Source: Ipomoea triloba (taxonomy: Eukaryota > Streptophyta > Magnoliopsida > Solanales > Convolvulaceae). Taken from it: 64,000 bases of DNA. Within the stretch, counting starts at the first letter, position 1; the number at the start of each line of letters is the position of its first letter. The stretch is taken from NCBI RefSeq assembly GCF_003576645.1, contig NC_044923.1, positions 7,646,646-7,710,645 of the forward strand, given 5' to 3'. A program made the position numbers and the translations under genes. Below, in pieces: positions 1 through 12,429 of this stretch. The notes beneath the pieces were generated by a model that was not told the DNA's origin, searched no databases, and saw only the letters and a list, made by a program, of their open reading frames with translations.

Positions 1-49
<49 letters not shown>
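1..49. repeat. Poly-T homopolymer at window edge
   Basis: A run of 49 T opens the window. Long T runs also border both N gaps, so this may be a difficult-to-assemble tract or a contig edge and not a biological feature. Its true length is unreliable. Confidence 0.8.
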
Positions 50-54
<5 letters not shown>

Positions 55-244
55 CGTTTATTTAGTAAGTTTACATTGCACTATAATGATTTAATAGATG
101 ATAAATTGGATATATGTAATAATATGGCCATATGCGCTGTTATTATTATTATTTTTGGTTCAATATTGATTAGGTAATTAGGTAGGTAAAGGGTTCAAGA
201 GTTTTAAATAAAATAATAAAAATATATAATTATACATTTCTACT

Positions 245-390
245 CATTTTCTGGAAAATGAACGAAACACACCAAGACAGTTTTCCAGAATGCAACCAAA
301 CACCGGAAATGAAACCATTTTTCTTGAAAATGGCTCATTTTCCAGAAAACATTTTTTAGAAATCATTTTCCTACTTTCCGAACACACCCT
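245..390. mobile_element. MITE relic of a GGAAAATG/CATTTTCC family (copy 1)
   Basis: Short A/T-rich element built from inverted ATTTTCTGGAAAATG and CATTTTCCAGAAAA blocks, ending in GAACACACCCT. Related copies lie at 47905-48090 and 56612-56765; the last begins AGGGTGTGTTTGGAAAG. The GGGTGTGTT ends and internal inverted repeats fit a small non-autonomous DNA transposon. The family assignment is inference, and the boundaries are approximate. Confidence 0.6.
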
Positions 391-2289
391 AAAAGAAAAA
401 GAAAAAAAAAAAAAAGGAGCTAGTTCAGGAGAGACATGTGTAAACTTAAAATTCGACCTAACTTGGGGTTGACTCGACAACTTGACCCAACATGTCTAGA
501 CTTCCAGGGTCTCAACCATAAAGTTAAGTCATCAACTCAATTAATTTAGAGCATCCCAACAATGGCACAACTGAAGTTTTTATCTTTTGATTTTTTTTAG
601 CTTATGTGGAACAAAGAGAGGGCGGGAGAGGAGAGAGCGATATGTTGTAAAAATTAGAGTTTTTTGTGGGCTCCACATGTTAAAAGAAAAAAAAAAAGAA
701 AAGAAAAGAACAATCTAATGTGCGTCTTGCGCACCAACAATGCCCAACAGGCGTGTGTAGAGTGACTACCAGAAGGCAATCACCCTCTTGACTTTTTTAT
801 TTATTATTTTTTAACACTTTCTCTTTTTTTCTTTATTAGAATAAAAACAAATCCAATTAAATTTGCCACTGTTGACCTTGCTTAGAGGCCAAGAACTAGC
901 TATTGTTGATTGTTACCAAACTTGGGAGACATTGATTATTTATTTATTTGCATTCTATATGTATCTTGTCTGGTTTCCATATCTTATTTGAATTAGAGTC
1001 CTCACACAATAATAAATATAAAATGCATTACTCTCAATAAAAAATTGACCTCTTAAACATAATGCCACTGGTCCTTATCAAAACCTTGTCACCATATGGG
1101 TTGGTACTGAGATTAAGTAAAATTTGGTTGTCACCTCTTAGACTTGGTCTTTGTTTTGCTTGTTCTGTAATAGAAGATGATTGAAGCTTAGGAATATGTC
1201 AATTGGGTAAGCACATTCAGTTTCGGGTTATCCCTATTAGGTTGTCAGTTCGAACTAATTAATTTTTTTTTTTGGTCGGGTTTAAAATTATTGACCTTTA
1301 ATCCTAAATGCTCAGGTTGTTGAGGCTTATTGGTTGTACTCAACTAAAACTTTTGACATTTTAAAATTAACATCCTAAAGTTTTAATTTTAATAAACTAG
1401 GCAACTATCGCATTTATACTAATAAATATAAACCTCTATTTCTAAATTTTAACTAAAAATAATAATATATTTACACTATAATATAATAATTGTAATAATT
1501 TTTTATTTTTCATTATTTATTTTCATACAAAATATTTTATTTTGTAATAAATTTATTAAAATATTATTTACAAATGTAATAAAAATTACTAAAGATGAAC
1601 TTGTATATAATTTCTTTGTATATTTTGTCCTAGATCACTTGTTAAACAAAGAATAACCTAGTCCTAGATCATTCAGGTCATCAAGTTTATTAGTTTTCGA
1701 CTGATTTTTTATCGGGCTAAAATTCCTTGGCCCTAACTCAGCTCTAAAATTTTTGTGATTTATCAGGTCAAATTCATCGATTTCGGGCTAAGATTGATAT
1801 CCCTCGAAGCCTATCCAATGCTAACAACATTTCTTGAATTAACATTTCTATTTACATATCTTCACTGGCTGTATTTTCTTAGTTTTCATTTTGTCATTAC
1901 AAAATCATAAAATGTATTGCAATTGCTTTTCAGTTCAAGAAAATCAAAGAACATGCCCATTTTTCAGTTTTGTTTAACCCAAATTAAAATAAATCACATC
2001 ATCACATACTATGGTTTCATTAAACAATCCAAGAATTAAGTGAACATTGGGATGTTTCCATGAGGATCTATTAAGGGGATTGCCTTTGCAATATAGTGAT
2101 TAATGAACATAAAAGAAAAAACTTCAACTTTGAACATAATGTTCTAATTTGAAACCTTTTCTCTCTTTACAAAAGTGGTGGAAGGTGGATGAATCTCCAG
2201 AAAAAAACACAAAGGTCTATACCAATGTGCATGCAAAAATATTTATTGCAAAGGCCTAAAAGATTGAAGGCATATCTTTGTGGTGTGTC
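391..2289. other. Intergenic, AT-rich, no gene seen
   Basis: No coding signal was found. A GAGCATCCCAACAATGG motif near 550 resembles a MITE end, but no matching right end was recognised. The rest is low-complexity A/T. The segment lies downstream of the MLKL-type gene, which is transcribed towards it. Confidence 0.5.
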
Positions 2290-5228
2290 TTAGGCTGGAA
2301 CTTTGATCTGTCCACGCGGGCTCATATACAGTTCCCGCGATTTATCTTTAGTTCCTCTGAATCCCGGAGATGCAGAGGCATTCAAGCCTCGTATCGAAGG
2401 AGTAACTCTTGCTGGAGAGCATGGTTTGAAGGGATGCATTGGCGAAGAAAATGGCGATGATGCAGCATGGAGTCCCAACGAATTCGCTCTTGTCAGCCTT
2501 GCAGGCGAAGCCCCGGGGGACTTATATTTCATCTTCCCTGTATTCAACATGCTCTTGAGCATAAATAATATATAAACATAAATGTGCAATCCAATTATCA
2601 GCTTAGACTTTTAGTTAAGATGGAGCACATGCAAAAGGTCACAATCCAGCTATCAGCTTAGGCTTTTAGTTGAGATGGAGCACATGCTTCAGTTCTAAGA
2701 ACATGAAATAAACTTCTGAAGCTAGCAGAGAGATGAATAAAATTGATGGAAAAAAAGGAAAACGAACCGGTTTCTTTGCTGGACTGTTCGCCTTTCAAGT
2801 TATGGTGGAAGATAGCATTCTTCAATGATACTTTTGGTTTGGTTGGCTTTAGAGGGATTGCTTTATGATCAGTCTCAGGAGAATTTGAAGATTGGCTGTT
2901 TGGTGAACTGAGTGTTTTCTTTTCCGGGATCTTACTTAGTCTGAATTTGGTTTTCATGGTTCTCAAGAGTTTCTTCGGTGTCGATTCAGTTGCAACCGAA
3001 TCCTTCTTCCCCGCGGCCTCTTTCTGATCAGCTGTCGAGTGTTTCTTCTCTGCAGAATCAGAGGACAGAACCCTCGGTTGAACTTTTGGTTTGGAAGACA
3101 TTACTCTCTCGACGCGAGGACTTTGTTTCCTGGTGCTTGTAGATGATGAAAGGATTTTGTTTACTGGTGTCTCGACGCGAGGCGAAGATTGGTGATGATC
3201 AGGTGGCAATGCGGATAGAAGCTTCCATTCGGGGGTATCTGCGAAAGCTGGAGTTTCGTCGTCAGCTGTGGTTAAAAGATTGTCAGATAGGTCTAAAATG
3301 TTATCAGACAACATGAGCTTTTTTGGATGCAGGATCTCAGAGATGACAGATCTTTGATCTGCAAAAGTTCCCAGGTCATTCCTGTCAATGATTTCTGAGC
3401 AGGTTGATCTTCTTCTTCCTCGGGTTTCATTGTTCGGGATGAGGCAGAGATCGTCTATGGAAACCAGATGGTCATCATTTGCCTTCACTGCAAATCTATC
3501 ATTCCCTAAACTTTTCTCCTTCTCAACCAGCTTATAAGCAAACATCTGGAAAGGGATTTCGGATACTGCAGGTAAAACCCCCGGGATGTTATCCGCGGGG
3601 AACTTCCTCGCGTACCCGGCTTCAATGTCACAATAATCCACGAGAGGGGGCGGGCAATCAGGCTGCCCGTGCTCGGGGTTTATAACGAGGACCTTCTTGA
3701 TGTACCGCAGAATCCTGCAGATGGAGGAGAAACTAGGGCGGGCATTTGGTGAAGTCTGCCAGCATTTTCTGATCACGTTTGTAAGGTACTTTGGCAACGG
3801 GTATGGGAAAAGAGGCCTCTCCCCGGCCATCAAGGTGTGCACCATTTTGTCCCCTTGAAGAGGCCTCTCCCCGTCTTCGAAAGGCGCTTTCCCGGTCAAA
3901 ATCTGGAAGCACAACATCCCGAAGCTGTAGACATCAGCTTTCTCTGAGAATTTCGCGCTGGCGGTTTTACTGCCCCGGGGCTGCTCTTGCTCTGCTAGAA
4001 CTTCCGGGGCGTACCATATCACCGGATCAACCACACTAGCCCTCGGGCAGCTTCTAAGAGTGTATTGGCTTTTCAGCTGAGATAAACCGAAACCGGAAAC
4101 TTTTGTGTGGAAATAATTCTCTGCTGGGGAATTCATTGGCCTTAGCAGAATATTTGATGGGTTCAATTCTCCATGGAAAATACTTCTTGAGTGTAAATAC
4201 TCCATTCCTCTTGCAATCTGAAGCATAACATCAACTGCAATTGGAGTAGAAAATGACATTCTTTTCCTCTGACCGGAATTCTCCTTTATGTGCATATCCA
4301 AACTTTTGCTCATTAGCTCCATTACAAGAAACCCTTCTTTCCTTTCCTCATCATGGAATCCACAATGGTATTGCAGCACATTCGGGTGCGAGAGCGACAT
4401 AACCATGGCTATCTCGGGCCTAATTGCCCCGATTTCTCCATAAAACGTTCTCAAAGCGAAACTCTCCCCGAGCCACTGGATCTCCTTGAGGTGGCTCCCG
4501 GGCGTCCCTATTCGTCGTTTCACATAATAATCATTGGCTTCTAACAGCAGGGAAGTGGGTAAAAGCTTGGTAGGAATGGGGGCAAGATTCTTGTCCGGTC
4601 TATCGAGCTTCTTGATCAAATCCTCAACCAATTTATTCTGTTTCTTCTGCCTCAACGCCTCGAGCAGCAGCCACCGGTCCTCGTTCCACACGCTCTCCAA
4701 CCGGCTGCACATCTCCCGGGAGACTAAATACTGCCCCCCATACTTCCACTGGAACAGCCTCGCCTCGTTCCACTCTGGGCCATACTTTTTCAAGAGAGCG
4801 AGCCTCCGCTTCTGCATGTCCTCCTCGTCCAGCCCCGAGACCTCTGCAGCCGCCTCGATGGCCTCGATCACCACCACGAAGCACGACACCACGTTGTGAA
4901 CGTGGAACTCCACGCAATCCCTGCTCGACTGCAGGCTGATCGCCTTCCCCAGCCAGTTCCTCATGTCTATGCAGTTCCTCATGTACGATTCCGCTTCCTT
5001 GAAGATCCAATGCAGCTCCCTCAGGGGGAGCTCCAGCGGCTTCCATTTCGTGCTCCTCTCGTCCAACCTTAAATTCTGTTTGATCTCGTCACAGATGTTG
5101 TCGAACGCCTGAACACAAACGTCGAATAGGACACAGCATTGCCTCTGGTTGATTAAAATGTCGTGTTTTAGCACCATTAACGCCTTCATGCTCCCCACAA
5201 CCTCCCCAATCTGCCGGAATTGATCCAT
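2290..5228 (-). CDS. Plant MLKL-like protein: HeLo/DUF1221 domain plus pseudokinase
   Basis: Two coding exons, 5228-2768 and 2537-2290, give 902 aa. The donor follows G2768 (GTTCGT), the acceptor is AACACAG-like (ATACAG before 2537), and the phase-1 junction restores a Gly codon. Reading straight through the intron instead gives an unrelated hydrophobic tail, so the spliced model is preferred. Residues 1 to about 200 are helical and match the plant DUF1221/HeLo-type region. Residues about 238-510 form a kinase fold with APEV (407) and DVYSFG (432). All three catalytic motifs are altered: the VAIK position reads FALR, HRD reads HGE (352) and DFG reads GFG (379). It is therefore a predicted pseudokinase. 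Residues 530-902 are a basic, Ser-rich, disordered tail ending in an RGQIKVPA-like stretch. Plant MLKL proteins of this build are reported to act in immune cell death at membranes (established knowledge); function here is inferred from architecture. Confidence 0.88.
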
Positions 5229-6129
5229 TTTTTCTGGGCTTGTAAATCAAAATCAAAAGGCTTCAAGATAAGAACAACCTGAAATCAACAGATCATAAAG
5301 GGGGAAATGGTAAGGAAATGGGAATTTGCAAATTGCAACGAATAACAATAACAATGGAGACGATGATAAAAGGATGAAGAAGGTACAATTTGGAAAGATA
5401 GAAAGAAAATGCTGAATTTCTATCAGATTGCTACCAATCCAATAGAAATCCAGGAATTGATCTTGAACTAGAGCTTCCCCATTATGAATCCTTGTTAATA
5501 GGATCAAAGGATCCAACAAAAACTGATTGATCCAAAAGCTCCAATAACACTAAATTAAATCTGGGAAATCGAGGTTGGTTGGTTGGTTGGAACAAAACAA
5601 AACGAAAACAAAAAACAAAAACAAAAAATGCAAAAGATTTCTTCTTTCAGAAATCTTTTGGTTTTCTGTTTCTGTTTCTGTTTTTTGTTTTTTTGCTTCT
5701 TCTCGTCTGCCCAACCTAAAGCTTAAGGCTCTTTGGAAACTTGTTTAAATACATTACCGCTGATTTCGGTGTAACTCTTTGCCCTTCATGCAATTTTGCT
5801 TCTTTGATAGACAACCACATCTTTCAAAACACAACAGTTAATTTAGGTACACAAGACATTTTATTGATATTGTTATGGACTTATGGTGCGGCCACAATAT
5901 ATTTTATTTATTTTAGAAAATTATTACTTTATCCTTACTTAAATTTGAGATAAGTCCAACTTATAATAAATATTACTCCATATGTGATAATTTTTGTATT
6001 GCAATTGTAGCATGATTCTTTAGGTTACAATAACGTGTGGTGCATTGAATGTAATAAACTGTTTATTGTGGACTAAGCTTGATGATAAACTACTAAAATT
6101 GTCATTTTCTTTAAAAAAAAAAAAATGGG
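5229..6129. promoter_or_regulatory. 5' leader and upstream region of the MLKL-type gene
   Basis: Lies upstream of the minus-strand start codon at 5228. On the gene's strand it carries a pyrimidine-rich stretch with a CCAACC repeat near 5575-5590 and T-rich tracts at 5640-5700, typical of a plant leader. No TATA box was assigned with confidence. From 5740 on it is AT-rich spacer. Confidence 0.4.
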
Positions 6130-6345
6130 TGGCAAAGATAAATCCTTCGTTGAAAAATTGAGTGATAAAGATAAATCATGCGTTATGACTTTAGTCGACA
6201 AATAACTACAAAAAGATAAACCAGCCTAAATTGCTTATAACTTACCAACTCAAACTAAGAATGCCAATAAACCGCTCCCATTGAAATCGAACGTGTAACC
6301 TTATAATTACCAAATAACAGTCTAACCAACTTGACTGAAATTGCC
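6130..6345 (-). mobile_element. tRNA-derived SINE relic
   Basis: Read on the minus strand, the head resembles a tRNA: an A-box-like block (AGTTGGTTAGACTG) and a B-box-like GTTACACGTTCGATTTC about 35 bp later, followed by a body ending in CGACTAAAGTCATAACG. A diverged relative with the same body lies at 34295-34510 (minus). No target-site duplication was recognised, so the edges are approximate. Confidence 0.6.
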
Positions 6346-6641
6346 TAATTTAAAAAAAAAAAAAAATTAATACAAGAGTTAATGGCACTATTACCACTTG
6401 ATTGAAGGTTTGGCCCTTTCCCTGTTTTTTGCTTTCTCTTATCACTTAGTTTCTTGTTGGACTTAAACATTCAACAAAATGTAGGGAGTAAAATGCATGT
6501 ACAGAAGTTATTACAGATTATGATCAGCACAGAATTCTGGTATGTAGTCAATCCCCCTCATATTAATCAAAAATAAAACAACAATAAAAAAACACAAGTG
6601 TTACACCACGACATAGTATGGCGAACGCAAGAAATGCTAGG

Positions 6642-8693
6642 TTAACTTTTCTTCTCGCTGATTGTATCTGGTTTAACTTCGCTCTGTTCAGCAAGCGAAA
6701 ACTTCTTCACTTTCTGCAAGTTGCACACCAAGAAACGGATTGAAATCCCATTAGAGCCATCCAGTAAATAAGTGTGTTTGTACAATATTCATAAGCTTCT
6801 GAAACTATAAAAGCTGAAACAAACAACTTCGAAGATAAGTTGACTAATGATTACTCCCTTTCCAGAGGAGACATGCAAACTCGTTATCTGGGCTTCACAA
6901 GCAATCATCAAAGTTTCGAATGTGGGAAACAATTGAAAAGCCAATTTCTCAACTAATAGACTGCACAAGAGATCACCAATTTGCAATTTCCATTCATCAC
7001 TTAACGGATAACTGTATTCAAAGGCTATAGACCTCATGGAATCAAAACACCGCATTAGACTCAAAACTTTTAAAGACACCTAAGGCATATTTAAGTTGCT
7101 TGACATTTTATATCATTGCATTTCTTTTCCATACCTCAACTCTTAATGGCTTTAATGCTGTAGAATTTCATATATCTCTGAGGTAAAGAGAGCATTATAG
7201 AGTAAAAATTCTTTCTTGTTTTATTAAATATGAAGATTTATTCTTTTTCACATATAACACTGCAAAAGCAAAAAGTGCAACAGAAAGACAGAGCATATAA
7301 GGAAAATACATGAAAACCACTTCATTAAGAACTCTAGCACACACACTGCACCAAACTTTATCCCTGTTTCACTCACTACTACATTCTCATGCTCTCATAC
7401 TCTGGTTCACGTACAATATAACAGCATTGCAAGTTTTGGGCATTGTCATAGTAAAGTGTTGATGGGCAATTAAGTAGAAAACATAAATGAGATACTGGCT
7501 GACAATATGTATTGCTAAGCTCATTATGTGTAAGCTTTATAAAATCATAGGATCTAGCACACAATGCTCCTACATCATGTAGGGTGGTCAGGGCAGGACG
7601 ATGTATACAACTATTGTTGTTTATCCCTACTGCAGTTGAAATATATGACTTTTGTTGTCAGAATAGGCCAATTGATAGAAATTTGGAGCATAAATACACA
7701 GTTGATGAATCCCATATGAAAAGCACTAAGCATAGTACTCGCAGATGAGAGGACGAGAAATGAGTCACGACGAGCACAGATATTCAGACACTTGGTAAAC
7801 TACCCTTTAATGACCTCACGCTTAAGTTGTAGCATTTATATCATGCAACTAGCAAAAGGTCATTCAGACACTAGTAAACTCCACTTCTGATACCTTGAAC
7901 AATTTCTATAAAAAACTACTTCTCATCCCTTCTCATGCATTCTGTTCTACTTGTTTGGAAGCCAGATCACTCTCAGAAAACATGTACTCCTTCAATTGCT
8001 TAATGACATAGCCACCTTAAACCATTTTTCCTTACTAGAGGTTTGTTTCCTTAGACCACTCCAAACAAAGGTAAAAGCTTTAAACACCACTGGCCTCATG
8101 GGATCACCTTGCAGAAGTGGAAAAATAATTTATTGAAAGCAGATTTCTTTTCTTCCAATCAACTAAATATTTGCAGCAGCTCTAAATTTTCCTCAACATT
8201 CTGTCCCTCCACTTATTTCCTCACTTTCTTCAGTGTTTGCATTTGCTCAGAATTTGATCAAACACACTTCTGTATACATTTAAATTCCGGTACAACTAAA
8301 TTATTGTCTTACTAAAGTACTAAACTACATGCTCAGGCCCCAGCAATATAATTATGACAGCCACCTAGCATTGCTATCCGAATTTCATATCCTAAAGCTT
8401 AATCACAATCTAAGATCACACATCAAAACTACCATAAACACACAATCTACACAAGAATAACACCAAAGCTCAGGACTAGCAAAGATAAAGATCTCTATAT
8501 GCGGTAACGATAGAGATAAAGGCATACTCATAAACACACAGAAACGGGAAATTACCTTGTTGAGGATGCATTGGCGAAGGGAATCAAGGAGACGGGTGCA
8601 TTTTTCAGGATCGTAAGGGGTCTCGGTGGCGCAGTTGAGGAGATTGAGAGCTTCTTGGGCGCAGACGGGCTGAGGATTTTGGTCTGCGTCCAT
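6642..8693 (-). CDS. Twin CX9C (CHCH-domain, Cox19-family-like) small protein
   Basis: Two coding exons, 8693-8556 (46 codons) and 6713-6642 (23 codons plus TAA), joined in phase 0 across a 1.84 kb intron with GTAATT donor and TTGCAG acceptor. The product is 69 aa. Cysteines at 11, 21, 32 and 42 form two perfect CX9C motifs, the signature of proteins imported into the mitochondrial intermembrane space by Mia40-type oxidative folding. The C terminus is short and charged (KVKKFSLAEQ onward). Reading past the first donor gives a non-conserved hydrophobic tail, which supports the splice. The exact subfamily cannot be told from the motif alone. A retrotransposon gag begins about 270 bp upstream of the start codon. 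Confidence 0.8.
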
Positions 8694-8959
8694 ATCTCTG
8701 TTTAGGGTTTCTTAAGAATTAGGGTTCTAAGGTTTATTGAATTGAAAATTGGAGGAGTTAAATGTAGAATAGAATAGAAGAAGAGAGAATTGAGGAATCG
8801 AGAACGGAACTTAGTGGCGCCGCGGCCGCCGTTGTTAGAAAAGCAGTGTGCTGTGCTGTGTGCCAATTTTTCTTGGGGTTCAAGAAAAACAGCGTCCGCG
8901 AATCAGAAAGTACACTAATACAAAAATTAAAATTATAGCTATACAAAAATCATGGTGGT

Positions 8960-10560
8960 GACCTCCGCGTTCGGCACAACAACAATTACAGTGGAGGACA
9001 GCAAGCACCCAAGGTACGGGTATCGCCTATGGACCTCCAGGTGATAGCCCGAGCCATTCAATAGGCAACGACGACTTTAACCCAATTGGTGGCAGAGATT
9101 CAAGGCCAAGTACCCCAGGCATCCACGCAGACGGATAAAATAGGGAAAAAGAGGACCAAACGTTTATGTCGCGGTGCAACTCATCGGTCGACCGTTTCTA
9201 TGCCCGTCGTAGGACGGTGGGATGAGAGGGTTGCTATCCAGTAAAGATTGTAGACACAACCAAAGGCTAAGGGGTCATCCACCAAGGGTCCACACCAAGA
9301 TGAGCAATCACAACAGATAGAAGAGATGGGTGAATCTGGAGGGCCGGTTCCGCATCGGTCCACGACGCTCAAGCGAACCCTGAGTGTGCAGGAGGAAGTG
9401 GTAGAGCAACTACAAAAGAAAATAGAGGAGTTAGAGAAAATTGAAGTAAGGGAGCAGTCGTCTGAACCTGATGTGATGATGGCCGCACCATTTGTCGCAA
9501 GGATAATGGACGGACCCCTTCCAAAGGAGTTAAAACTTCCAACTATCAAGGCCTACGCAGGGACCTCAGACCCGCGTGTGCACATGACGAGGTATAAGGC
9601 AGCAATGGTGAAGAATGGGGCAGATGATGTCATTATGTGCAGAGCTTTTTTGTCCACGTTGGATGGAGCGACCCAAGACTGGTTCAATACGATCCCAGAT
9701 GGCTCAATCCAAAATTTTGCAGAACTGTCAAAAAGCTTTTTGAATTACTTCTCTAACAATATACAACGTAAGAAGTCTTTCTCTCACCTCTACGCAATAA
9801 GGCAGGATAGGGGGAGAGCTTAAGAGATTTTCTTAACAAATGGAATAAGGAAGTTAATAATGTGTATGATTTTGACTCCAAGGCGACGATCCCAATATTC
9901 ATCCAAGCGCTCAGGTCAGGAGACTTCCACAGGTAACTAAACACCCACCGTCCTCGCTCTTATGAGGATCTAATGAGGACGGTCAATCGCTACGTAGAAA
10001 CAGAGGAAGCTGATAAGAAGAAAAAAGAAGAGGAGGAAGGCAAAGTAATAGGAAAGTCTGGGAAGATAGGCCCAACCAACCAAATGTCAGATTCAGACCA
10101 ATCAAGAGGTCAAGCTTCAAGAGGACCCCGCTTAATCCCCGTGCGTCATTTAACCACGCTAACCCATTTGGTTAGCGTAATCCTAAGCCAAGCTGAGGAG
10201 TTGGGGATGGTTCATTTTCCAAAGGAGTACATGAAAGTTTCTCCTAAGGTAGACCAGACCAAATACTGTCGGTTCCACCGGCAGGTTGGCATGACACTGA
10301 CGAGTGTCACGTTCTAAAAAGAAAAATAGAGGAGCTAATTCAGAGTAGATATTTTACTCAATTTGTTAAGTATCTAGGGCAGCAGTAGCATCAACAACAA
10401 AGCCAACCCGGAAATGTGTGGCGAAAGGAAGAGGACCCTGAGCCGTCCGCTTCTAACACCAAAAAGAGAAGGTACGATCAGGTCATGAAAAAAGGGGATA
10501 ATGAGTTAGAGGAGGAGCCCACGCAGTGTAAAATACATGTTATTCGCTAAAAAATGTAAC
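8960..10560 (+). mobile_element. Degenerate Ty3/gypsy retrotransposon gag region
   Basis: The open part (9326-9823) reads through a coiled-coil-like stretch and then a retrotransposon gag domain with PFVARIMDGPLPKELKLP and, later, the LSTLDGATQDWF motif. It frameshifts near 9812: the expected continuation GESLRDFLNKWNKEV appears in the next frame. A stop follows at about 9933, and the gag resumes at 9973 with YVETEEADKKKKEEEE. A further shift breaks the knuckle region, where KYCRFHRQVG and DTDECHVLKRKIEELI lie in different frames (10260-10350). No protease, RT or integrase is visible, and LTRs were not found. It is a dead, truncated element that abuts the CHCH gene promoter. Confidence 0.85.
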
Positions 10561-11099
10561 TTGTAGTTAAGGTCCATCCTGATAAATTTTGTTAAACAAA
10601 AAAAAAAAAAAAAAAAAAAAGCAGAAGAATTGTGAACACAAAAGACAAGCACCGACAAATCTGAAAAAATATGTTCTTTATAAATGTTCCCATGCAAAGT
10701 TAGTCGTAAGGCATACAATTGGTATCATATGGCATTTCATCCCTTTTATTTTAGATGACAAGGAGTACACTTGGCGAATTCAAACTTTGCCCAAGAAGAT
10801 ATTGGAGTAGGACATTCGGATGCAAGAGGGAGCTCTTCATCTTGGTTCATAAGGCACAATGGCCCCCTCATCTCCGTCGAAAATAATCGTCAAATGATCT
10901 TCCTGTTTTGGTTCATAGGGCACAATGACTCCCTCTTACTCGTCGAAAAGAATCGCCAAAGGGTCTTCAGGGGTATCCACAACTTCATGCCTGCCTAGCA
11001 AAATCTTCCTATTCTTCAACTTCTCGAGTTGGGCCTGCTCCACCAAGCGCCTTGAGCGACATCTCTTCATTTCCTTGCTTGTCTTCTTTGGATCCATGA
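10561..11099. other. Post-gag spacer with A-tract and a 66 bp duplicated coding-like unit
   Basis: Holds an A run at 10599-10620. On the minus strand (11099 to about 10830) is a short coding-like stretch starting MDPKKTSKEMKRC. Within it, two tandem units of about 66 bp encode DPLAILFDE...EGVIVPYEP and DHLTIIFDGDEGAIVPYEP. A stop separates the two units, so it is not an intact gene. Function and origin are unknown; it may be part of the adjacent retroelement. Confidence 0.4.
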
Positions 11100-11101
11100 T
11101 T

Positions 11102-11102
<1 letters not shown>

Positions 11103-11139
<37 letters not shown>
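11103..11139. repeat. (TA)n microsatellite
   Basis: An uninterrupted TA dinucleotide run of roughly 36 bp. It separates the coding-like 66 bp repeats on its left from a GC-rich island on its right. Confidence 0.9.
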
Positions 11140-11140
<1 letters not shown>

Positions 11141-11440
11141 TTATGGTCGTGGCCGCATTTGGCCTCGGCCACAATGGCTAAGGCCGTGCCTCGGTACCAA
11201 AGCCGAGCCGAGGCACAGCCACGGTTGGCCCTGGTTTCAACACGAGGCCACCTCGGGGGCGCAACCGGCCCGCCCGAGACGCCTCGATCTAGGGCGGTGA
11301 TCGCACCCACCCACGCCCCCACAGCACAGCGGCAATGGCCAGCGCCGAGGATGGTGGTGCGACCAGCTGCCACCCGAGGCAACTGGCCACGCCGCCAGGG
11401 GCACCGATGGGTGCAACAAAAAAATAGAATTGGGCCCAAG
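11140..11440. other. GC-rich island of unknown origin
   Basis: About 300 bp with much higher G+C than its surroundings, rich in GGCC and GCCGAGG words. It is open on both strands but matches no family I recognise and has no start or splice context. It may be a fragment of a GC-rich transposon or a captured gene piece. Confidence 0.4.
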
Positions 11441-11739
11441 TCCAATAACCCCATCAAACATTTAAGTATATTTTTAGTGTATTACATGATTATTTTTTAA
11501 TGCTCGTTTTTTTTTTTTTTGAGAATTTTAATGCTCGTTTTTTGTTATTGTAGATTTAATTTTAATTTTTTACTTTAAAAAGAATTTTAGTATATTAAAA
11601 ATGAATATTTATCAGTGATTCACCTTACCAAGTAGAACATGATTCATAATATACTTTGTTAATAAGGTATGAAAACTGGAAAAAAAATGAGAGAATATAG
11701 TAACTTTGAAAAACGTAAGATACGAAACCGAGACACTTA

Positions 11740-12012
11740 GGGTGTGTTTGGTTGGTGGGTTTAGGCATAAGAAATGAGTATGAAAGTGATTGTTTGTATT
11801 TGGTTGATAGGTTTTGTAAATGCTACTATGGGTTTGGAATAATGAGAAAACCCATACCCTCTCCCTTCCTCCTTTCTTCCTCAATTATTAATATCATTCA
11901 CATTCCACCCAACTACCAAACATGCTAAATAATTTCACCAAAACCCATTACCATTACCAAGTATTTGATACCCATTCCGATTACGATTCTCATGTGCGAA
12001 CCAAACACACCC
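11740..12012. mobile_element. PIF/Harbinger-type (Tourist-like) MITE
   Basis: A 273 bp element with terminal inverted repeats GGGTGTGTTTGGTTGG and CGAACCAAACACACCC. It is flanked on both sides by TTA (11737-11739 and 12013-12015), the target duplication expected for PIF/Harbinger elements. It has no coding capacity. The interior has paired CATACC/GGTATG-type blocks. Confidence 0.8.
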
Positions 12013-12429
12013 TTAATACGTATTAAGTTAATCACAATAACTAGCTCCAACTACTCCGTGAAGATTTTCTCAAAAAAAAAAAAAAAATACTCCGTGAAGA
12101 TGGAAGAATCAAGAATGGCAAAAAGCTGATAAAGTGATAAGTATATGAGCTTGTGTTCTTGTCTGCTTCTTTTGCTTCACCGCATTCAAACTTTCCTTCG
12201 TCACTCTCTTTCACTGTTGAGTAGTATTTTTTTTTTTAAAACCACTGTTGAGTAGTATTGATTAATTGAAATCAATTTTTTTTTTTAATTTTAATTTTAA
12301 CTTTTTTTTTTTGAACTTTGATCCTTTTGGTTTTTGGGCTTATAATTTATAAATTGGGCTCTTTAATACGGACTATTTTTTTTTTCACAATTTTAATAGT
12401 CCATAATAACATATTTCAATTGTTATATA

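Noticed and set aside
2303..2575. Plus-strand 90-codon frame
   Set aside because: Antisense to the last exon of the MLKL-type gene.
4633..5046. A 137-codon minus-strand frame inside the MLKL-type gene
   Set aside because: Out-of-frame shadow of the DUF1221 region; compositionally Gly/Glu/Ala rich with no domain.
6789..8315. Short frames in the CHCH intron (both strands)
   Set aside because: No recognisable domains; the two CHCH exons join cleanly without them.
10506..11500. Long frames over the (TA)n tract
   Set aside because: They depend on IYIYIY repeats and join unrelated GC-rich and AT-rich DNA.
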